From: Magnolia sinica
Lineage: Eukaryota > Streptophyta > Magnoliopsida > Magnoliales > Magnoliaceae
DNA: 64,000 bases
Direction: 5' to 3'
Assembly: GCF_029962835.1 (NCBI RefSeq)
Contig: NC_080582.1
Location: forward strand, 78,736,177 to 78,800,176
Shown here in pieces: positions 35,242 through 48,404 of the stretch. The notes beneath the pieces are model-generated. The model saw only the letters and a list, made by a program, of their open reading frames with translations. It did not search any database and was not told where the DNA came from. The translations under genes were made by a program, and so were the position numbers. Numbering within the stretch: the stretch's first letter is position 1; each line of letters starts with the position of its first letter.

Positions 35242-36224
35242 TGCAGCAGCTATAGCTGCCTCGAGGTACACCGGCCAATCCGCTTCCATTACATGGGTGG
35301 CTCATCTTTTCACCCAAGGATCTCATGGGAACACGTGCAGTAGGTGGTAATTGGTCTGAATTGGTGGTTAATATTAGGTTAGGGAGTGTGTATTACATGC
35401 ATGCAACAAAAGCCCTCTTTTTCTAATGAAAACAAAATCATTTGAGCTTTTTCTTGCCGAGAGGATGCGGATTGCGTCCTGCTCCGCCTTCTCTAGCCAC
35501 GAACAAGCAAGTTATGTGGGTGGGCCTACCGTGATGTATCTGTTATCCATGCTGTGTATTTCTTTTTTCGTATTAAAATGTATAAGCACAAAAATAAGCA
35601 TATCTAATGCTCAAGTGGACTTCACCATATATAATTCTTGCATTTAATGCAACTGGCAATTAATGCTTTCTGGTAGGCTTATTATTGTGTGGTACACCTG
35701 AGCATTCGATCTGTTTCATTTATATGCACATGCCTTAAAATGACAGGAGGGAATGAATGGAATCAGATACATAACAGTGAGCCCGCTCACAGAACCGCCC
35801 GTTTGGGGCTAGAGACGTACGTCGTCTGGGCGCAATCCGGGCTTGTGCGAAGAGACCCATTGTGTTTTTAAAATTTTATTCTTTTTTTCTAAGAAAGTGT
35901 TTTTTAATTTTTCTGGAATGAAAATGCCTCTTGACTTTCTTTCCGTACCTTTGTTTATCACTGCTTCCGACTATTTCTTTTACTAGTAATGATCTTTCAT
36001 GCTTTCTAACAACTTTGTTTGGCAGAAACTATTATATGAGAAAATTGGATTGTGATTTTATTTGAGAAAAAATTAGAGAAAATGAGATTAAAAAATATTA
36101 TAAAAATTTTTCTTTCAGGAGATGGACTCTTCTTTTTTCTTTAAACGATTTTTGTCAAGAAACGGAAGTAGAATAAAAAAATATATATTCAAAATTTTAC
36201 TTTTAGAAATAAAAGTGCACGTAA
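35242..36224. other. Intergenic DNA, no gene
   Basis: AT-rich, with poly-A and poly-T tracts. A MITE arm is visible near 35515-35600 (GGGCCTACCGTGATGTATC). No gene. Confidence 0.45.
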
Positions 36225-36400
36225 GATCAATGAACTTTGGGCTTACTTTTAAAAGGTCACAGGATGTTCAAATGAGATAATTTCACTCTTATTTGAAAGT
36301 GTGTCACATTATCATTCTAAAGAGTCCAAAATCACATTGATTCGACATATAATGAGAGAGTTACGAGCATTTTTGTGAGATTGTGCATACTAGAACAATA
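36225..36400. repeat. Isolated monomer of the ~190-base repeat
   Basis: ATGAACTTTGGGCTTACTTTTAAA..GTTCAAATGAGATAATTTCA..TCACATTGATTCGAC..AGAGAGTTACGAGCATTTTTGTG parallels each unit of the tandem array at 41324-42075. It is followed to 36545 by CGATCACTCATTTGTAACAA-type short repeats. Confidence 0.65.
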
Positions 36401-36580
36401 ACGGTCATTCATTTGTTACAACGACGATCGCTCATGTGTAACAATAGTGATCACTCATATGTAACAGTAACGATCGCTCCTTTATTATAACAATGATCAC
36501 ACATTTGTCACAATAACAATCAATGCTGTAACAAAACATGGATCAATGTTGTTAAAAAAATGTCATAACTTCCTTGTTGC

Positions 36581-37283
36581 TGACGCAGGGATGAACGTGA
36601 TGAGGATAACTACTCCGAATCCACGGAGCTTCTCTGGACTCCTCACAGAGACTTCTCGAATCCACGAGGAAAGAAAGCAGAAAATAGAAATAAATTCTAA
36701 TAAATTCGAAATTGATTAATTGATGAATAAAAACGAGTTTACAACCCTTTAAATAGGGGTACCAAGCAATGGGAAAGAAATTAGAATCAAACTACAACTC
36801 AAACTCTTAGAATCCGCGACTTACTATAAATAGTAAACTTACTATTTATAAACGGTCGTGATGTCTACTAGTGCGCAAGGTTTTCGGCCAAAAATAGTAA
36901 GTGTCCTATTTGGCTTCACCAACCCGTTCTCCTAATTATTCTAAGCTCTTTTCACGTTGGGTGCAACTCCTAAAGCCTGACGGATGAAGAGTTATAATCA
37001 AACTAAAACTTACTATTTATAGTAAAAACGAAATTAAAACAGGGAAACGACCATCGATCCAGGGGTTTTTCGCAATTCCGGGCTACGCAACCCGGCATAG
37101 CAGGGTTGGTTGGCTTCAGTAGCTCGTTTTACTCCAAAATCATATATTTTACGTCAGATAACTCATTCCGGATTGCAAGATACGCCCGATTTAATGTTCG
37201 ATGGTCTGGATCACTTCTGTCGTCGACCGGGCCTTTTCTGATCCATCTTAGCCATGTAACTGTCCGCGACCCGCTCTACATCA
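36581..37283 (-). mobile_element. Solo LTR of a retrotransposon, fossil
   Basis: Starts TGACGCAGGGATG and ends GCTCTACATCA, with 5-base flanks GTTGC / ATTGC. On the minus strand a TATA-like CTATTTAAAGGG lies at about 36748-36759, so the LTR reads leftward. The same family occurs at 53161 (partial), 55022-55739 and 56367-56720. No internal coding region adjoins it. Its class is uncertain; a Ty1/copia origin is suspected. Confidence 0.7.
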
Positions 37284-37621
37284 ATTGCTAGTTGGATCAG
37301 TGAGATCTTTGGCTCATTCGAAATATAATTCGATAATCTTTCAAATAGGATTAGAATAATCTCATTTAAACATTATTTAATTTTTCAAAAGTGGTTCCAA
37401 AATTCAGCTTTCGACAAAAGACTCCTCATTGTGTAATCTTTTAAGAAAGAAGAATAACACATCTTCTAAAAATAAAGGTTTTTGTTTTTTCTTTTCTTTC
37501 TTATAACTTTCGTCTCATTTTATTAGTTTCTTCCCAAGCAAAAAGAAGAAAAACTCATCTTCTAAAAGTTGAGTTTTTGCTCTCTTTTCTTTTCTTTTAT
37601 ATATTTATTGGTAAAGGATTA

Positions 37622-39000
37622 TGTAGACACCCCACAATCAAAACACAACCACATGGCTTGGTAACTTTGGTCGGCCCTCGATCCAAGTCGGTACACAAGG
37701 CTAAAATTGTCATAGGAAGGCAACCAATAGTTTGGATTGAGCCAGGGTTAGCCCAACATCGTGCTGAGCACCGGCTTTTTGCCCAAAGATAGTGGTGCCA
37801 GAGCCGTCTTTGCGCAAAGATGGTGGTGCCACTGCCATCTTTGGGAAAAAACCGTTATACACTCAGTTTTTATTGGCCCAATCAACGCGCTCCAGTGCAC
37901 TCCAACTCTGGCTTGGCTCGTGCATTGGACCAATCAATTACTTTGGTTCGGTTTACACACATTTTGATTCGGTTTACAAGAACCTAGCTTTCAGAACTAA
38001 TTCACAATTCGGCTGATGAGTTGTACCAATCCTCTATTCACATTTTGGTTCAGTTTACACAAGCCTATCTTTAAGATGAGCCTGAGGTTTGGGTGATGAG
38101 TTGGACCATGACAAACATTTTGGTTCGGGTTGCACGAGCCTAGTTTCTGTGACGAAGCCATGGCTCGCAAGAGCCGACCCCCTCCTCAAATCTTATCCTT
38201 AGGGCTCTCCGAAAATGCCTATAAATGGAGGTGCTTTCCTTAGGAATCCAGGGAGGAGCAGGACGTTCAAAGAGCGACGAGAGAAAGCTCCAGGGAGCCA
38301 GGGGCGAGAACCTAAAGAGAGTTTTAAGATAGAGAGTGATAGCCTATCTAACTATCTGTGATTCTGAAACAGAGACAACAATAGATACTTCGACTCTCTA
38401 TTCTCGCGATCTGTTATAATCTTTCGACCTCTTTGATTCTATTTCAACTTCTAAGCCAACGTTATATTCTTGATTTATTCTTTTTCAATCTGCATATTCC
38501 AACTCCTTTGCTTTGATCAGCTGAGGTACTAGATTCTTATCTGAAATCATATAAAGTATGCTCTACAGTTGCCTCTTTTGAGGATATTCTGTATCAAAAA
38601 ACCTGATCTAAAGGAGTAACTAGAAAATTTTGTGCTTTTTCTTTTTCTTATTTATATAAGAAAATCCCTCTTCTACCGTACAATGCGGAAAAGTAGAGAC
38701 TGTGTTTCACATAGGCAATAAAATGATGCCTAACCTATTCCTTTTTTGTAATTGAGGCCCTTATCCAGAATTCATGACGCAGATCTATCCAATGGTCACT
38801 CGAGTCAAGAATTCTTCGATTTTCATAATTTCTAGGCAATTCCAATGATTCTAACCAACTATAGATTCTAGAGCCTACTTTGACTACTAGCGGCTCTGAT
38901 CAATATATGAACACAAGTAGGTTGCATGAGGTATTACGAACGGTGTAAGTATAAATATTATTAACTTCTCTTCTTAACCCCTCCGTGAGGTTTGGGTACA
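37622..39000 (+). mobile_element. LTR-like sequence, fossil
   Basis: Begins TGTAGACACCCCACAATC, a frequent start of plant gypsy LTRs. A TATA-like CCTATAAATGGAGG lies near 38218, followed by a stem-like TGTGATTCTGAAACAGAGAC leader. No matching second LTR or coding region lies in the window. Right end estimated. Confidence 0.45.
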
Positions 39001-39015
39001 GAGGTCTTAGCTATG

Positions 39016-40110
39016 TGTAATATCCCAGAATTTTTCTATTTAGATTTCAAAAATCCTTGAAATTTTTTCACTATAATTAGCTTATGTTGTCACTTACTAA
39101 CCCTTTGCTAGCCTATACACGGGTATTACCTATAAAAAACCACACGAATTCAGTTAATTAACCATAGGAAGCTAATAAATCCAACCGATCACTTAAACAT
39201 CGAGTCTAACCTCATGATTTATTCATAAGGGGCCCCAAATCTAGCTAACGTATCACTGATTAATCAAGACAAGTTACTATTTAGGGGTCAGATCTTAATT
39301 AATAAACCAAACTGACTCAATTACTCTTTTAGCCTAAGAACCAACGGTTTAGGGTGATAAAGATCGAATCGCCATTTCGACTAGTTGCGAATAGGTCACA
39401 CGTTGAACTTAACTAATCCAAATCCTAATCATCACGCATAAGAAATTTCGTAAACCTTTTCATTCCAGAAATGCCATGATTATCTGAGCAAGCTCTAAAT
39501 CGCTTGTTAGTGGGCCACTAAACCCGAGACTATGGAAAGACTTTCGTCTTAGTGGGCTTGACGTTCATTACGGGACATCGAGCCGACCATCGCATCTCAA
39601 ATCACTCAAATTGGATTCGCAAGGCCAGTGCATGAGATGAGTAAATTCCCTTAGAAACTGTCAGGAACATAAGTGATTTTTCTTTATCCAGTCTTTGCCA
39701 AAGTTGTAGCTTTTGGACCGTTAGATCATTATTAAAATTAAGAAAATAACTTAAGTTAATACCTTGGACATATCCGTTTAGCCGCGGCCCCGATCGACCA
39801 TCGGTGACCGTCAAATTGACTTCTAATCATAAGTATCGATCGATGCATTTAAATGATAGACCGATCATATCCATACGTAAATCATCGCTAGGGCCAACTA
39901 TCCCACTGCATATATCGACCCATAGACCTTCTAGTCGATCCCATTAATTGAAAACACTCTCCCATAGGGTTAGTATAATGAAGACCTAGCCCTTTGGACT
40001 ATATGCATGGGACCAACAATCCATAGTGAGTACCAAAGATCCATAGTGAGTATCGGTGAACCATAGCAATGCTGGCTGCGTATAAGGCTTGATACACATG
40101 TACTTACATA
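39016..40110 (+). mobile_element. Possible LTR start, fossil
   Basis: TGTAATATCCCAGAATTTTT at 39016 is a common beginning of chromovirus LTRs. Nothing else confirms it and the end is a guess. Confidence 0.3.
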
Positions 40111-41079
40111 TGTTATGTGTGGTAAAATTAAATTAAATTAAATGGACTAAATAGTGTAACCCACATTAGCTAAGTTGCATTTCTAAAATTATATTTGTTA
40201 AACATTGATAACATTTAATTCATGGACTAATGTTCATTAAATTAACACCATTGGATATTTTATATTTTAACCATTCAATAAATATCGATCATTCTAATAG
40301 TAAGGTAATTGAAACATGTTTCATTTCTATTTAGGATAAATCTGAACTAAAACCATAACTTGGATAGTTTAATTTGAATTAATAGTATGTCACATATGCA
40401 ATATTTGACAACTTACATATCATCCATGGAGTTGTAATAGAGTATCAAAGTTTTTCTCATACGAATAGCCTTGCATTTCTTTAATGAGTTTTTGGTCTAA
40501 ATAACCCCATATTGTGACATGGTCGTGCCAGGAGCTTATCCTTTCATAACTTAAGTTTTTGTAGCCCTGGAACCACTTTTTCATTTTTGGAGGACAAAAA
40601 TGCCCATTTGCCATAGCTACACCTCGTACGGAAGATTCTCGTCTCGAAAGGAAAAATGGTTTTTGTTAAAAGGGACGTGGGCCCTACCAAAAATTGAAAT
40701 TCAACTCACCTCTTAACTAATTTGATCTGTTCATTTTAATTGGATAACCCTGAACCTATGGTAGGGTTTTTTTTTTTTTTTTTTTCTATTTTCTGTTTGA
40801 AGTTTTTTTTGACCCACAACTATGCTACCATCGTGTATTAATTCTAAACTATTTCTTTTATGTGATCCATTTATAATGAGTTTTGCCTTCAAATTTATAC
40901 CAATGACATGAAATTAAAACCCCCTATATGTATACGAGATAAATTTGCTTCAAGATGACATAGTGGGCCCTACATGAGATGTTGTTGGGTTCAAAACGTA
41001 GAGCTCACGCCGTACAAGGCCATTTGGCTATTTCATCTTCGTTTTTTATTCACTTCTTGGGACCACATGAAGGTGAAGC

Positions 41080-42250
41080 TTTCTCGACAATTGGTAGTCC
41101 ACAATGAATATCATCAGTCTTTATTGAATATTCGCAGTCCATAGTGAATTCCATTGTTAATATCCGTGGTCCTCAATGAATTACACTGTTAATATCAGCG
41201 GTCTATAATAATCGGTCCTTTAAAAATATATACGGTCCATTCATTATAAAAAGAATAATTATATTAATGAAACAGAAATTACAATACCCATGCATAAATT
41301 TTTTCATTTTTTGAGTCGTATATGAATTTTGGGCCTAGTTTTGGACAATCAAATGGTGTTCAAATAAGATGATTCTAAAGATATTTAAAAGTTCATCAAA
41401 TTCTCTTTTTAACGAGTATAAGATCACTCAAAGCGTACATGTAATGATGGAGTTATGACCACTTTCGTCGGATTAGTGACCCACACTAAATATCTGTAGT
41501 TTACGGTGAATGATGAACTTTGAGCCCACTTTTAGGTAATCAAAATAGTATCCAAATGAGATTATTCTAAATCCATTTGGAAGTTCATCAAATTATCTTT
41601 TGAACGGGCATAAAATTACTTAAATTGAAAATGCAACAAGGGAGTTATGACCGTTTTTGTGGGATTAGTGACCCACATTAAATATATGCAGTCGACAATG
41701 AATGATGAACTTTGGGCCCACTTACGGATAATTAAATGGTATTCAAATAACATGATTATAAAGTCATTTAAAATTCATCTAATTACCTTTCCAACGAGTA
41801 CAAGATCACTTAAATCATACATGTAACAAGAGAGTTATTGTCATTTTCGTTAGATTGATGACTATAATGAATATCTACGATTCACAGTAAATGATGAACT
41901 TTGAGCCCACTTTTGGATAATCAATTGGTGTCAAAATGAGATGATTTAAATATTATTTGAAAGTTCATCAGATTATCTTTCCAATAAGCACAGGATAACC
42001 CAAATGTAACAAGGGAATTATAACTGTTTTCATGGAATTGCGCGATCTATAGTGAATATTTGCGATCCACAGTGAAAATATCAATGGTCTACTCTTAATA
42101 TCAATGATCCACAGTGAATATCAGCGGTCTACTTTTAAATTAATGATTCACAATGAATACCAACGATCTACACTGAATATCGGCGATCCACAGTAAAAAT
42201 ATCGATGATACACAGTGAATTTGGGTGATCCACAATAAATATCGATGATC
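41080..42250. repeat. Scattered ~20-base minisatellite (ATCCACAGTGAATATC type)
   Basis: Variants of GATCCACAGTGAATATC and GGTCTACAATGAATATC recur dozens of times at 41080-41220 and 42040-42250, and between the units of the ~190-base array. Similar text occurs at 40020-40070. Confidence 0.75.
41324..42075. repeat. Tandem array of a ~190-base unit, four copies
   Basis: Units start at about 41324, 41515, 41707 and 41895 (GAACTTTGAGCCCACTTTT). Each contains a TTCATCAAATTATCTTTCC block and a AAGGGAGTTATGACCGTTTT block. Spacing is 188-192 bases and identity roughly 75-80% by eye, so the array is not recent. Confidence 0.88.
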
Positions 42251-42490
42251 CACCACACAACATTCATCCATTACAACACACTTCCACCTCAATACTTTTC
42301 CATTGAAAAAATTCATCCATTACAACGATCATCCATTAAAACATTCAATAATTCCAACGTTTACACATCATCCATTACAACATTCTTACATTATAAAATA
42401 AATGCATTACAACATTTTTCTATTACAAAATTTATCCATTACAACATCTCTTCATTATAAAAATTCATCCATTACAATATTCTTCCACAT
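42250..42490. repeat. Short-period repeat (CATTACAACATTCATC)
   Basis: ATCCATTACAACAT and variants recur about a dozen times. The + strand open frame at 42245-42460 is produced by this repeat and is not a gene. Confidence 0.85.
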
Positions 42491-43134
42491 CCTCTTCCTT
42501 TTTACAAAGTCCCACCATTTATATCAAATAAAAAACTCAAAAAATAATTATAAAGGAAACCAAGAAAATAAGAATAAATGAAGAAAGAATGGAAGTAAAA
42601 AGCACCATCATCTCCTCCATGAAAAAAAAAAAAAAAAACCCAAGGAAGAAGGAAATGGCCAAATAGGGCCTTGTACTTTTGAACCCATTCACATTTTTTG
42701 TGGGGCCCAGTGGGTTGTTGTGAAGTAAATCCAACCCATCCACATGTAAGGGATTTCAATTTCATGTCATCCTTTCAAGTTTGAAGGCAAACTCATTACA
42801 AATGGACTATATCAAAGGAAACTGTTCAAAATTAATAAACAATGTTAATATAGTTATGAGCCATAGAAAACTTTAAATAAAAAATAGAAGAAACCCTACT
42901 TATGAGTTCATGACTGTATGATTTAGATAAAGCCAAATCCTTGTTTTCAATAGGCTCATCCATTAAAAATAAAAAATTAGAAACTCCCCTACCTTGGCAA
43001 GGGCGGGCCATATAAGGGCAACTCTAGTATAGTATATTTTTGTAAGTTTAATGGCTAGAAAACTTGGGTTTTGAATGAATACTGTTGCCACCAACAGAGT
43101 CACAGTAGGCAGCCTATTTAGGCCAAAACACGCG
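42491..43134. other. AT-rich intergenic DNA, no gene
   Basis: Poly-A tract near 42625. No recognised gene or complete element. Confidence 0.5.
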
Positions 43135-43640
43135 ACAGACTTTCTTAGGAAGTTCCTGCAAGGATAATGGTGGGATCCACCAAGATGTTTGCGAGAAATC
43201 CATTCTGTCCATCCATTTTACGAGATCATTTTAGGTTGTCCGACCAAAATTTAGGTGGATATAAAACTCTAAGTGAGCCACACTAGAGGAAACAGTAGGC
43301 ATTCAGTGAGAACCATTGAAGCATTCTTACGACCATAAAAGTTTTGTTTCAGGGTATCTTTTGGCATTTTAACTTCATCCCATTGGAAATGACCTTATAA
43401 ACGGTTTGGATAGCATATAAACATCAAGGTAGAGCCCAGGAAGGTTTCAACGGTGGGAATTTCTTTCCCCAAATTTCCCTCTAGTGTGTCCCACTTGAGT
43501 TTTGTATCCACCTGAGTTTTGGTCGAACCTCCTAAAATGATCTCGCAGAACGGATGTACGGAATGGATTTATAAAACCCATCTTAGTGGGCCCCACCGAG
43601 CATCCTAAACTTCCTCTAGAAGGCTTTCGCAGGAAATCTG
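43135..43640. mobile_element. Foldback MITE copy
   Basis: Inverted arms: GACTTTCTTAGGAAGTTCC and GGTGGGATCCACCAAGATG on the left; CTTAGTGGGCCCCACCGAGC and ATCTGCGTCC on the right. Flanks GGCCAAAAC / GGCCGAAAA agree in seven of nine bases and may be a decayed target duplication. Confidence 0.7.
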
Positions 43641-46600
43641 CGTCCGGCCGAAAAAACCCTTTATTTAATAGCAAGAATGTACCAAGCCTACATGGAATCC
43701 ATGCCATACCCAGCGTGTTAAACACCTAAATTCAGTGGGTCCTACCATATTTTATATTTTGTATGTAAATCCCATCCATCCATCAGGTAAGAAAGTTTAT
43801 TTGACACGTTCGTAAAATAATATCAGCCACATAAAAAGCTCCCATGTCTCATAAAAATGGGAACTTTGAAAAATTGCTTCTAAAACTTTTAAGTTCAGAC
43901 GTTATGGCTCGATTTAAATTTCAATCAGGATGATTTTTGTATATTAAATTCATCCTGGTAAGTTAAATCTGATTAGCGGCTTTGATGAAAGAAACACACC
44001 ATGGTGGCTCTACACTCAAACCTACGATTGGCATCCCATCTACATTGCTTCCTGTAGTGTGGCCCATCCGAAGGTTGGATCTGGCTGATTTATTTTACTA
44101 ATTTCTAGGATTGAGAATGAAGCCTGATGGACGGAGTGGATTTATATATAAAATATGGTGGACTCCAGAAATCTGGAGTGTTTTACGCACTGCGTATAAC
44201 AGGTGTTTGAGGAGATTCGGGTCTGATCGAATTAGACCCGGGCTCGCAGTCCGAGTTATGATCACCAGAATCTCCGAAAAAGAGGTGAACGCCGCAACCA
44301 TTGACGAAAAGGTCAGACAGCCCATTGACGGTTGGTATGCGACCACGTGGTGGGCCCCACATCCACGCAAGATGTCGTCCGTTCTCTTCTTTTGTCTTCG
44401 CTTCTAATTCTTTTTAAGGTTTGCTAGAATGCATCCCGACGTGTTGAAACTAGATACGTTGGGACTTTAAGATTTGAATTTGGATTATCTTCTTATGATC
44501 TGAATTGTTTATATTAACAGTCCCACTTTATGCTGGATGGATAAGAAATAGATGCTCTTGAATTAGATTATGTCAATACTTCAATAAAACAGATCTTTTG
44601 CTTGAGTATGGACGGTCGTGATAACTTTTGTCCAATCATGCTATTTAAAGATTACTTTTATTATATTTTTTTGGGCATCCCCATCCAATAGAACCCTATC
44701 AGGCAAACGGTTTTTTTCATTAAAATAAGCCCAAATCCAACGGATATAATCCCGACGCATCATATTACAATTTGTCTGAGATGTATGGTAGCAAATCTGG
44801 TCCTTTTATCACATGCTTTGCGGCGAAAAAGATACTCTACTACATGAAAGAAGATCCTTCGACGGTCCATCGAGAAATAGCAAAGTTCGGATTCCTTTTT
44901 TTTTTTTTTTTTGTTGCACATTTAAAGATGGTATGGCTTGGTACATGGGGCTCATATTTTATGGGTGATCTCGACCGTTGATCGAATGTAACCTTTTTCA
45001 TACGGAGATCTCCAATTATCTCGCTGATTAGAATATCGTAGAAAAGTTTTAACCTTTGGCCATTCTCTGCAGGCAGTTCCTGTATAGTTCTATTAACAGT
45101 TTATTTCTAGGGTGGTGATTAAGAGCCCATGAAATTCATACATGGAGATTTTTGAAATGTATTCTTCATCCACGGTGGTCTTGTCGAATTAACGGTCTGG
45201 ATCATGGAAAGATGGGCTCTACATGTCTGGAATTATGTGACGTTAGAAGCTGTACATTTTCTGAGGCACAGGACCTTATAATTATACACCTAAATCGATC
45301 CAGGCCACCCAAATTGTGGTTCCTTTATTGATTGAATGTAGCCCAAAAGTCATACTGATTGAGCAATCCTCACCATCCAATTTGTGGCCATCAAATGGAT
45401 GTTGAAAAGAAAATGATTAAGAAATTCAATTGAAATTGTGGTTAACAAGGTAACCTAATGAACACCATGGGTACTTGGCCTGCCTCAATTTCGACCGTAC
45501 AAATGGCATGTGTTCGGTTCCAGCCGGGGGGCCATTGTGGATGGTGGACATTGCCAAAACTGTACTAATCAGGTGATCCAGAGCACATATATGATCGTCC
45601 AACTAGTGCATGTTGAATGTGAACGGTCCACATGGTTAGGATCATCTGGTCCATTATTAAAGTGAACATTGAAAGAAATGCATGCAGCCTCTCACTTAGC
45701 TTTTAAAAATAAGTGTTTTACCGCAAAATTCCTGAGAAGGGTATATTTTACCCACGGCCTGAAATTATAAAAATGCCCTTATTTAATTCGTTTTCTTAAA
45801 AAATTGATGAAATTCAAGACTTGTAAGCCCACATGGTATGTGATGTATGATGTGGAACGGATACAATCCTGGCATGGTTGAACTATAAGAAGACCAAACA
45901 GAAGTAGAAGTAGTTCGTCGTATCGTATCCCGATCCAGTCGTACTTAATACACGACTTATCAATTAATCTTTACAGGTTATTTGGGATCCATCAACTTGC
46001 AAAATGGGTTGCATTTGTCTTTTTCATTAGAAAACACATGCTTCTAATTTAAAAACAAAATTTTAGAAATAAAAGTACTATTTTTAGTAATTTCTTATTT
46101 ATAGTATTTTTTATTTTTATTTTTATTTTATTTTTTTAGGATAAGTGTTTTTTTATATCTTTTTTAATAAATTACTTGTAATCATATTAAGAATCATCTA
46201 ACAACATTTATCTAAACTTTCTAATTTTGATAAATTATGATTTAGATAAGTTTTACTATTTTGAATAATTTCAACTATGATTAGAATTTTACTATTGTGG
46301 GTAATTTTGAATTAATATTTTATTTTATTTATTAGTGGTGTAATTATTTAATAAAATATTTGAGTTTTCCCTTATTATTTCATGTGGAGTATTTAAAAAT
46401 TACATTGTGAATTCAAAGTTTTGCTTACTTGAGAAAGACGGTGATCTTCCTCTTCACTTTTTCACACTCTTACCAACATCATTATGTGTCTAACACCCAA
46501 TCTCTTAAACTAACGCACTGCACCATGGTGATAACATGAAGAAAATATCAGCTTAATCAGATCATCTAATAAGCTACACTTGCATTGAGATATTTTGAAT

Positions 46601-46686
46601 GATGTATATTATTTTTATGTATTGGCCCACCTTATGATTAGACTAGCTAAATTTTTGGTTCGTTTAATAGCATTATTGGTGTGCAT
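43641..46686. other. Intergenic DNA with MITE pieces, no gene
   Basis: A partial MITE lies at 43735-44160 (GTGGGTCCTACCATATTTTA; TGTAGTGTGGCCCATCCG). An open stretch at 44098-44407, on both strands, resembles no known family. From 45990 the DNA is AT-rich with TTTTATTTT tracts. Confidence 0.45.
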
Positions 46687-47140
46687 TGTTACGCAGCACG
46701 CCAACAACGCAGTGAAGCGAGATCCAATCTCCGGTCTCACTTACAAATAATAAACAAAAAGAAGTATAATATAAAAGAATCAAAGCATTCCAAACAAACC
46801 ACAAGACAAGATATACGTAGAAAAATCCCAACAAGGATAAAAAAACCATGGGTGCAAACTTTCACAATGAAGAAAAACAAGATTACAAGCAATATACTAA
46901 CCTCTTCCCATTTAATGTATAGAAAAAACCCTTTGCATACACCTTAGAATACTTCTCATAACCCTACAATAACCCTAGGGACCCCTATTTATAGTTTAGG
47001 CAACTTCCTTTTCGCACCCTTGCGAAACTGCCTCAAATTTACGCAGTTTGCATCAAATCCACAAACAAATCTGTGTAATCTCGACTGGTCAAGGGGACCC
47101 TCGACTGGTCAACCATGGGCTTCGACTGGTCAAGTCGAGT
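46687..47140. mobile_element. LTR-like fragment, fossil
   Basis: Starts TGTTACGCAGCACGCC and continues through AAATCCCAACAAGGATAA, text common in plant copia-type LTRs, and ends in repeated CGACTGGTCAAG motifs (47080-47140). The CGACTGGTCAAG motif recurs at about 53440. No coding region. Confidence 0.45.
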
Positions 47141-47529
47141 GGCCCTGTCCAAATGTGGCTCCACATCTCAACATGCATATATTAGACGGATTGGATGTGA
47201 TACATACCACATGGGCCCCACAACTTTCGATTTTCCACTTTGATATGGAAAAAATAGCAATATCACTTGCTACAGGCACTACTTTGGTAAAATCCAATTC
47301 CTTCAGAAAATCTTCCCTAAAATTCCCTCTAAACATCAAATCATGCATATTTATTAAACAAACAAGCCTATTCTTAAAAAAGAAGAAGCAAAGAAGACTA
47401 TTAATGCATATTAATGCATGATTGTCAATTAAAAGCATCTTAACAAACTTCTTTTGGTGGTTCTATCTAATTATTCCAAAAAAGGATGATGTTTCGTAAT
47501 AAAAAAAGACAATTACACTAAGAACATAG

Positions 47530-48337
47530 TTATTTGTAGATCCTTAGTGCATGATTAACAACAGTAAATCCACCGTCGATAACAAGATTATGCCCGCTAA
47601 TGAAAGCCGACGCATCCGATCCAAGGAACAACGCCGCATCAGCTATATCTCTCGCTTTCAGTGTCACTCCATGTAGATTAGACACAGAGTCGCAAATCCG
47701 TTCCACATCCGTAGTAATACAACCACTACCTTCGGCAACAAGCTTACTAAACGCACTGCACAACATAGGCGTCGCCACCCCAAATGGCGAAATGCAATTA
47801 ACCCGAATCCCATACTTCCCGAGCTCAGCAGCCGTCGATCGCACCAACCCCACGACCGCATGCTTCGATATTGTGTAATCATGCACTGCCACCCCCCCTA
47901 GAATCGAAGTCACGCTCGCGGTGCATATTATACTTCCGCCCGTGTTCTGGTCCACCATTACGCGGGCCGCATGCTTGATTGCTGCTGCCATGCCTCGCAC
48001 GTTGACGGCGTAGATCTTGTCGAAGTAAGGCATGTTCATATCGAGTATGCTTCGGCAATCACGTGAGCCACCGATGCCAGCGTTGCTGAACATGATGTCC
48101 AGACGTCCGTACGTGGCCAGGGTATGATCGACGGTTGCTTTTACCTGTTCTTCATCAGTGACGTCGCAGTGCATGTACGTGGCATGGTTGAGGCCGATAG
48201 ATGTTGTGAGTTTGTGGCCGAGTTCATCTTGGACGTCCGCGATCACAACTAGGGCCCCATGTTCTGCGAAGAGTCGTGCTGTTGCTTCGCCGATTCCACT
48301 CGCTCCGCCGGTGATTATGGCTACTTTGCCTTCTAAC
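47530..48337 (-). CDS. Short-chain dehydrogenase/reductase (secoisolariciresinol-dehydrogenase-like), main exon
   Basis: A large exon encoding 268 residues after one base of a split codon. An AAACTCTTCAG acceptor precedes it, and the reading frame opens with LEGKVAIITGGASGIGEATA. Counting from that leucine: nucleotide-binding TGGASGIG at 9-16; Asp34 at the end of beta-2, which favours NAD; SNAG at 84-87; catalytic Asn112, Ser141, Tyr154 and Lys158 (YTISK). The C-terminal FISGHNLVIDGGFTVVNH is typical. The family (SDR110C) includes secoisolariciresinol, xanthoxin and terpenoid alcohol dehydrogenases; substrate cannot be told here. Related genes have a short first exon ending just before LEGKV. 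I could not find that exon upstream. A MITE occupies 48405-48850, only about 70 bases from the acceptor. All catalytic residues are intact. Confidence 0.9.
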
Positions 48338-48404
48338 CTGAAGAGTTTAAATGATTTTTCATGGCTATATATCTACTCCTGACCCGAGTGACCCCTTTAG
48401 TACC

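Noticed and set aside
41324-42075. CRISPR-like regular repeats
   Set aside because: Units are ~190 bases, contiguous and diverged, in plant nuclear DNA with no cas genes. An ordinary tandem repeat explains them.
42245-42460. 71-residue open frame
   Set aside because: Produced by the CATTACAACATTCATC short-period repeat.
44098-44407. Two overlapping open frames on opposite strands
   Set aside because: Both are open because the short stretch is GC-rich; neither resembles a known protein and the ends carry MITE text.
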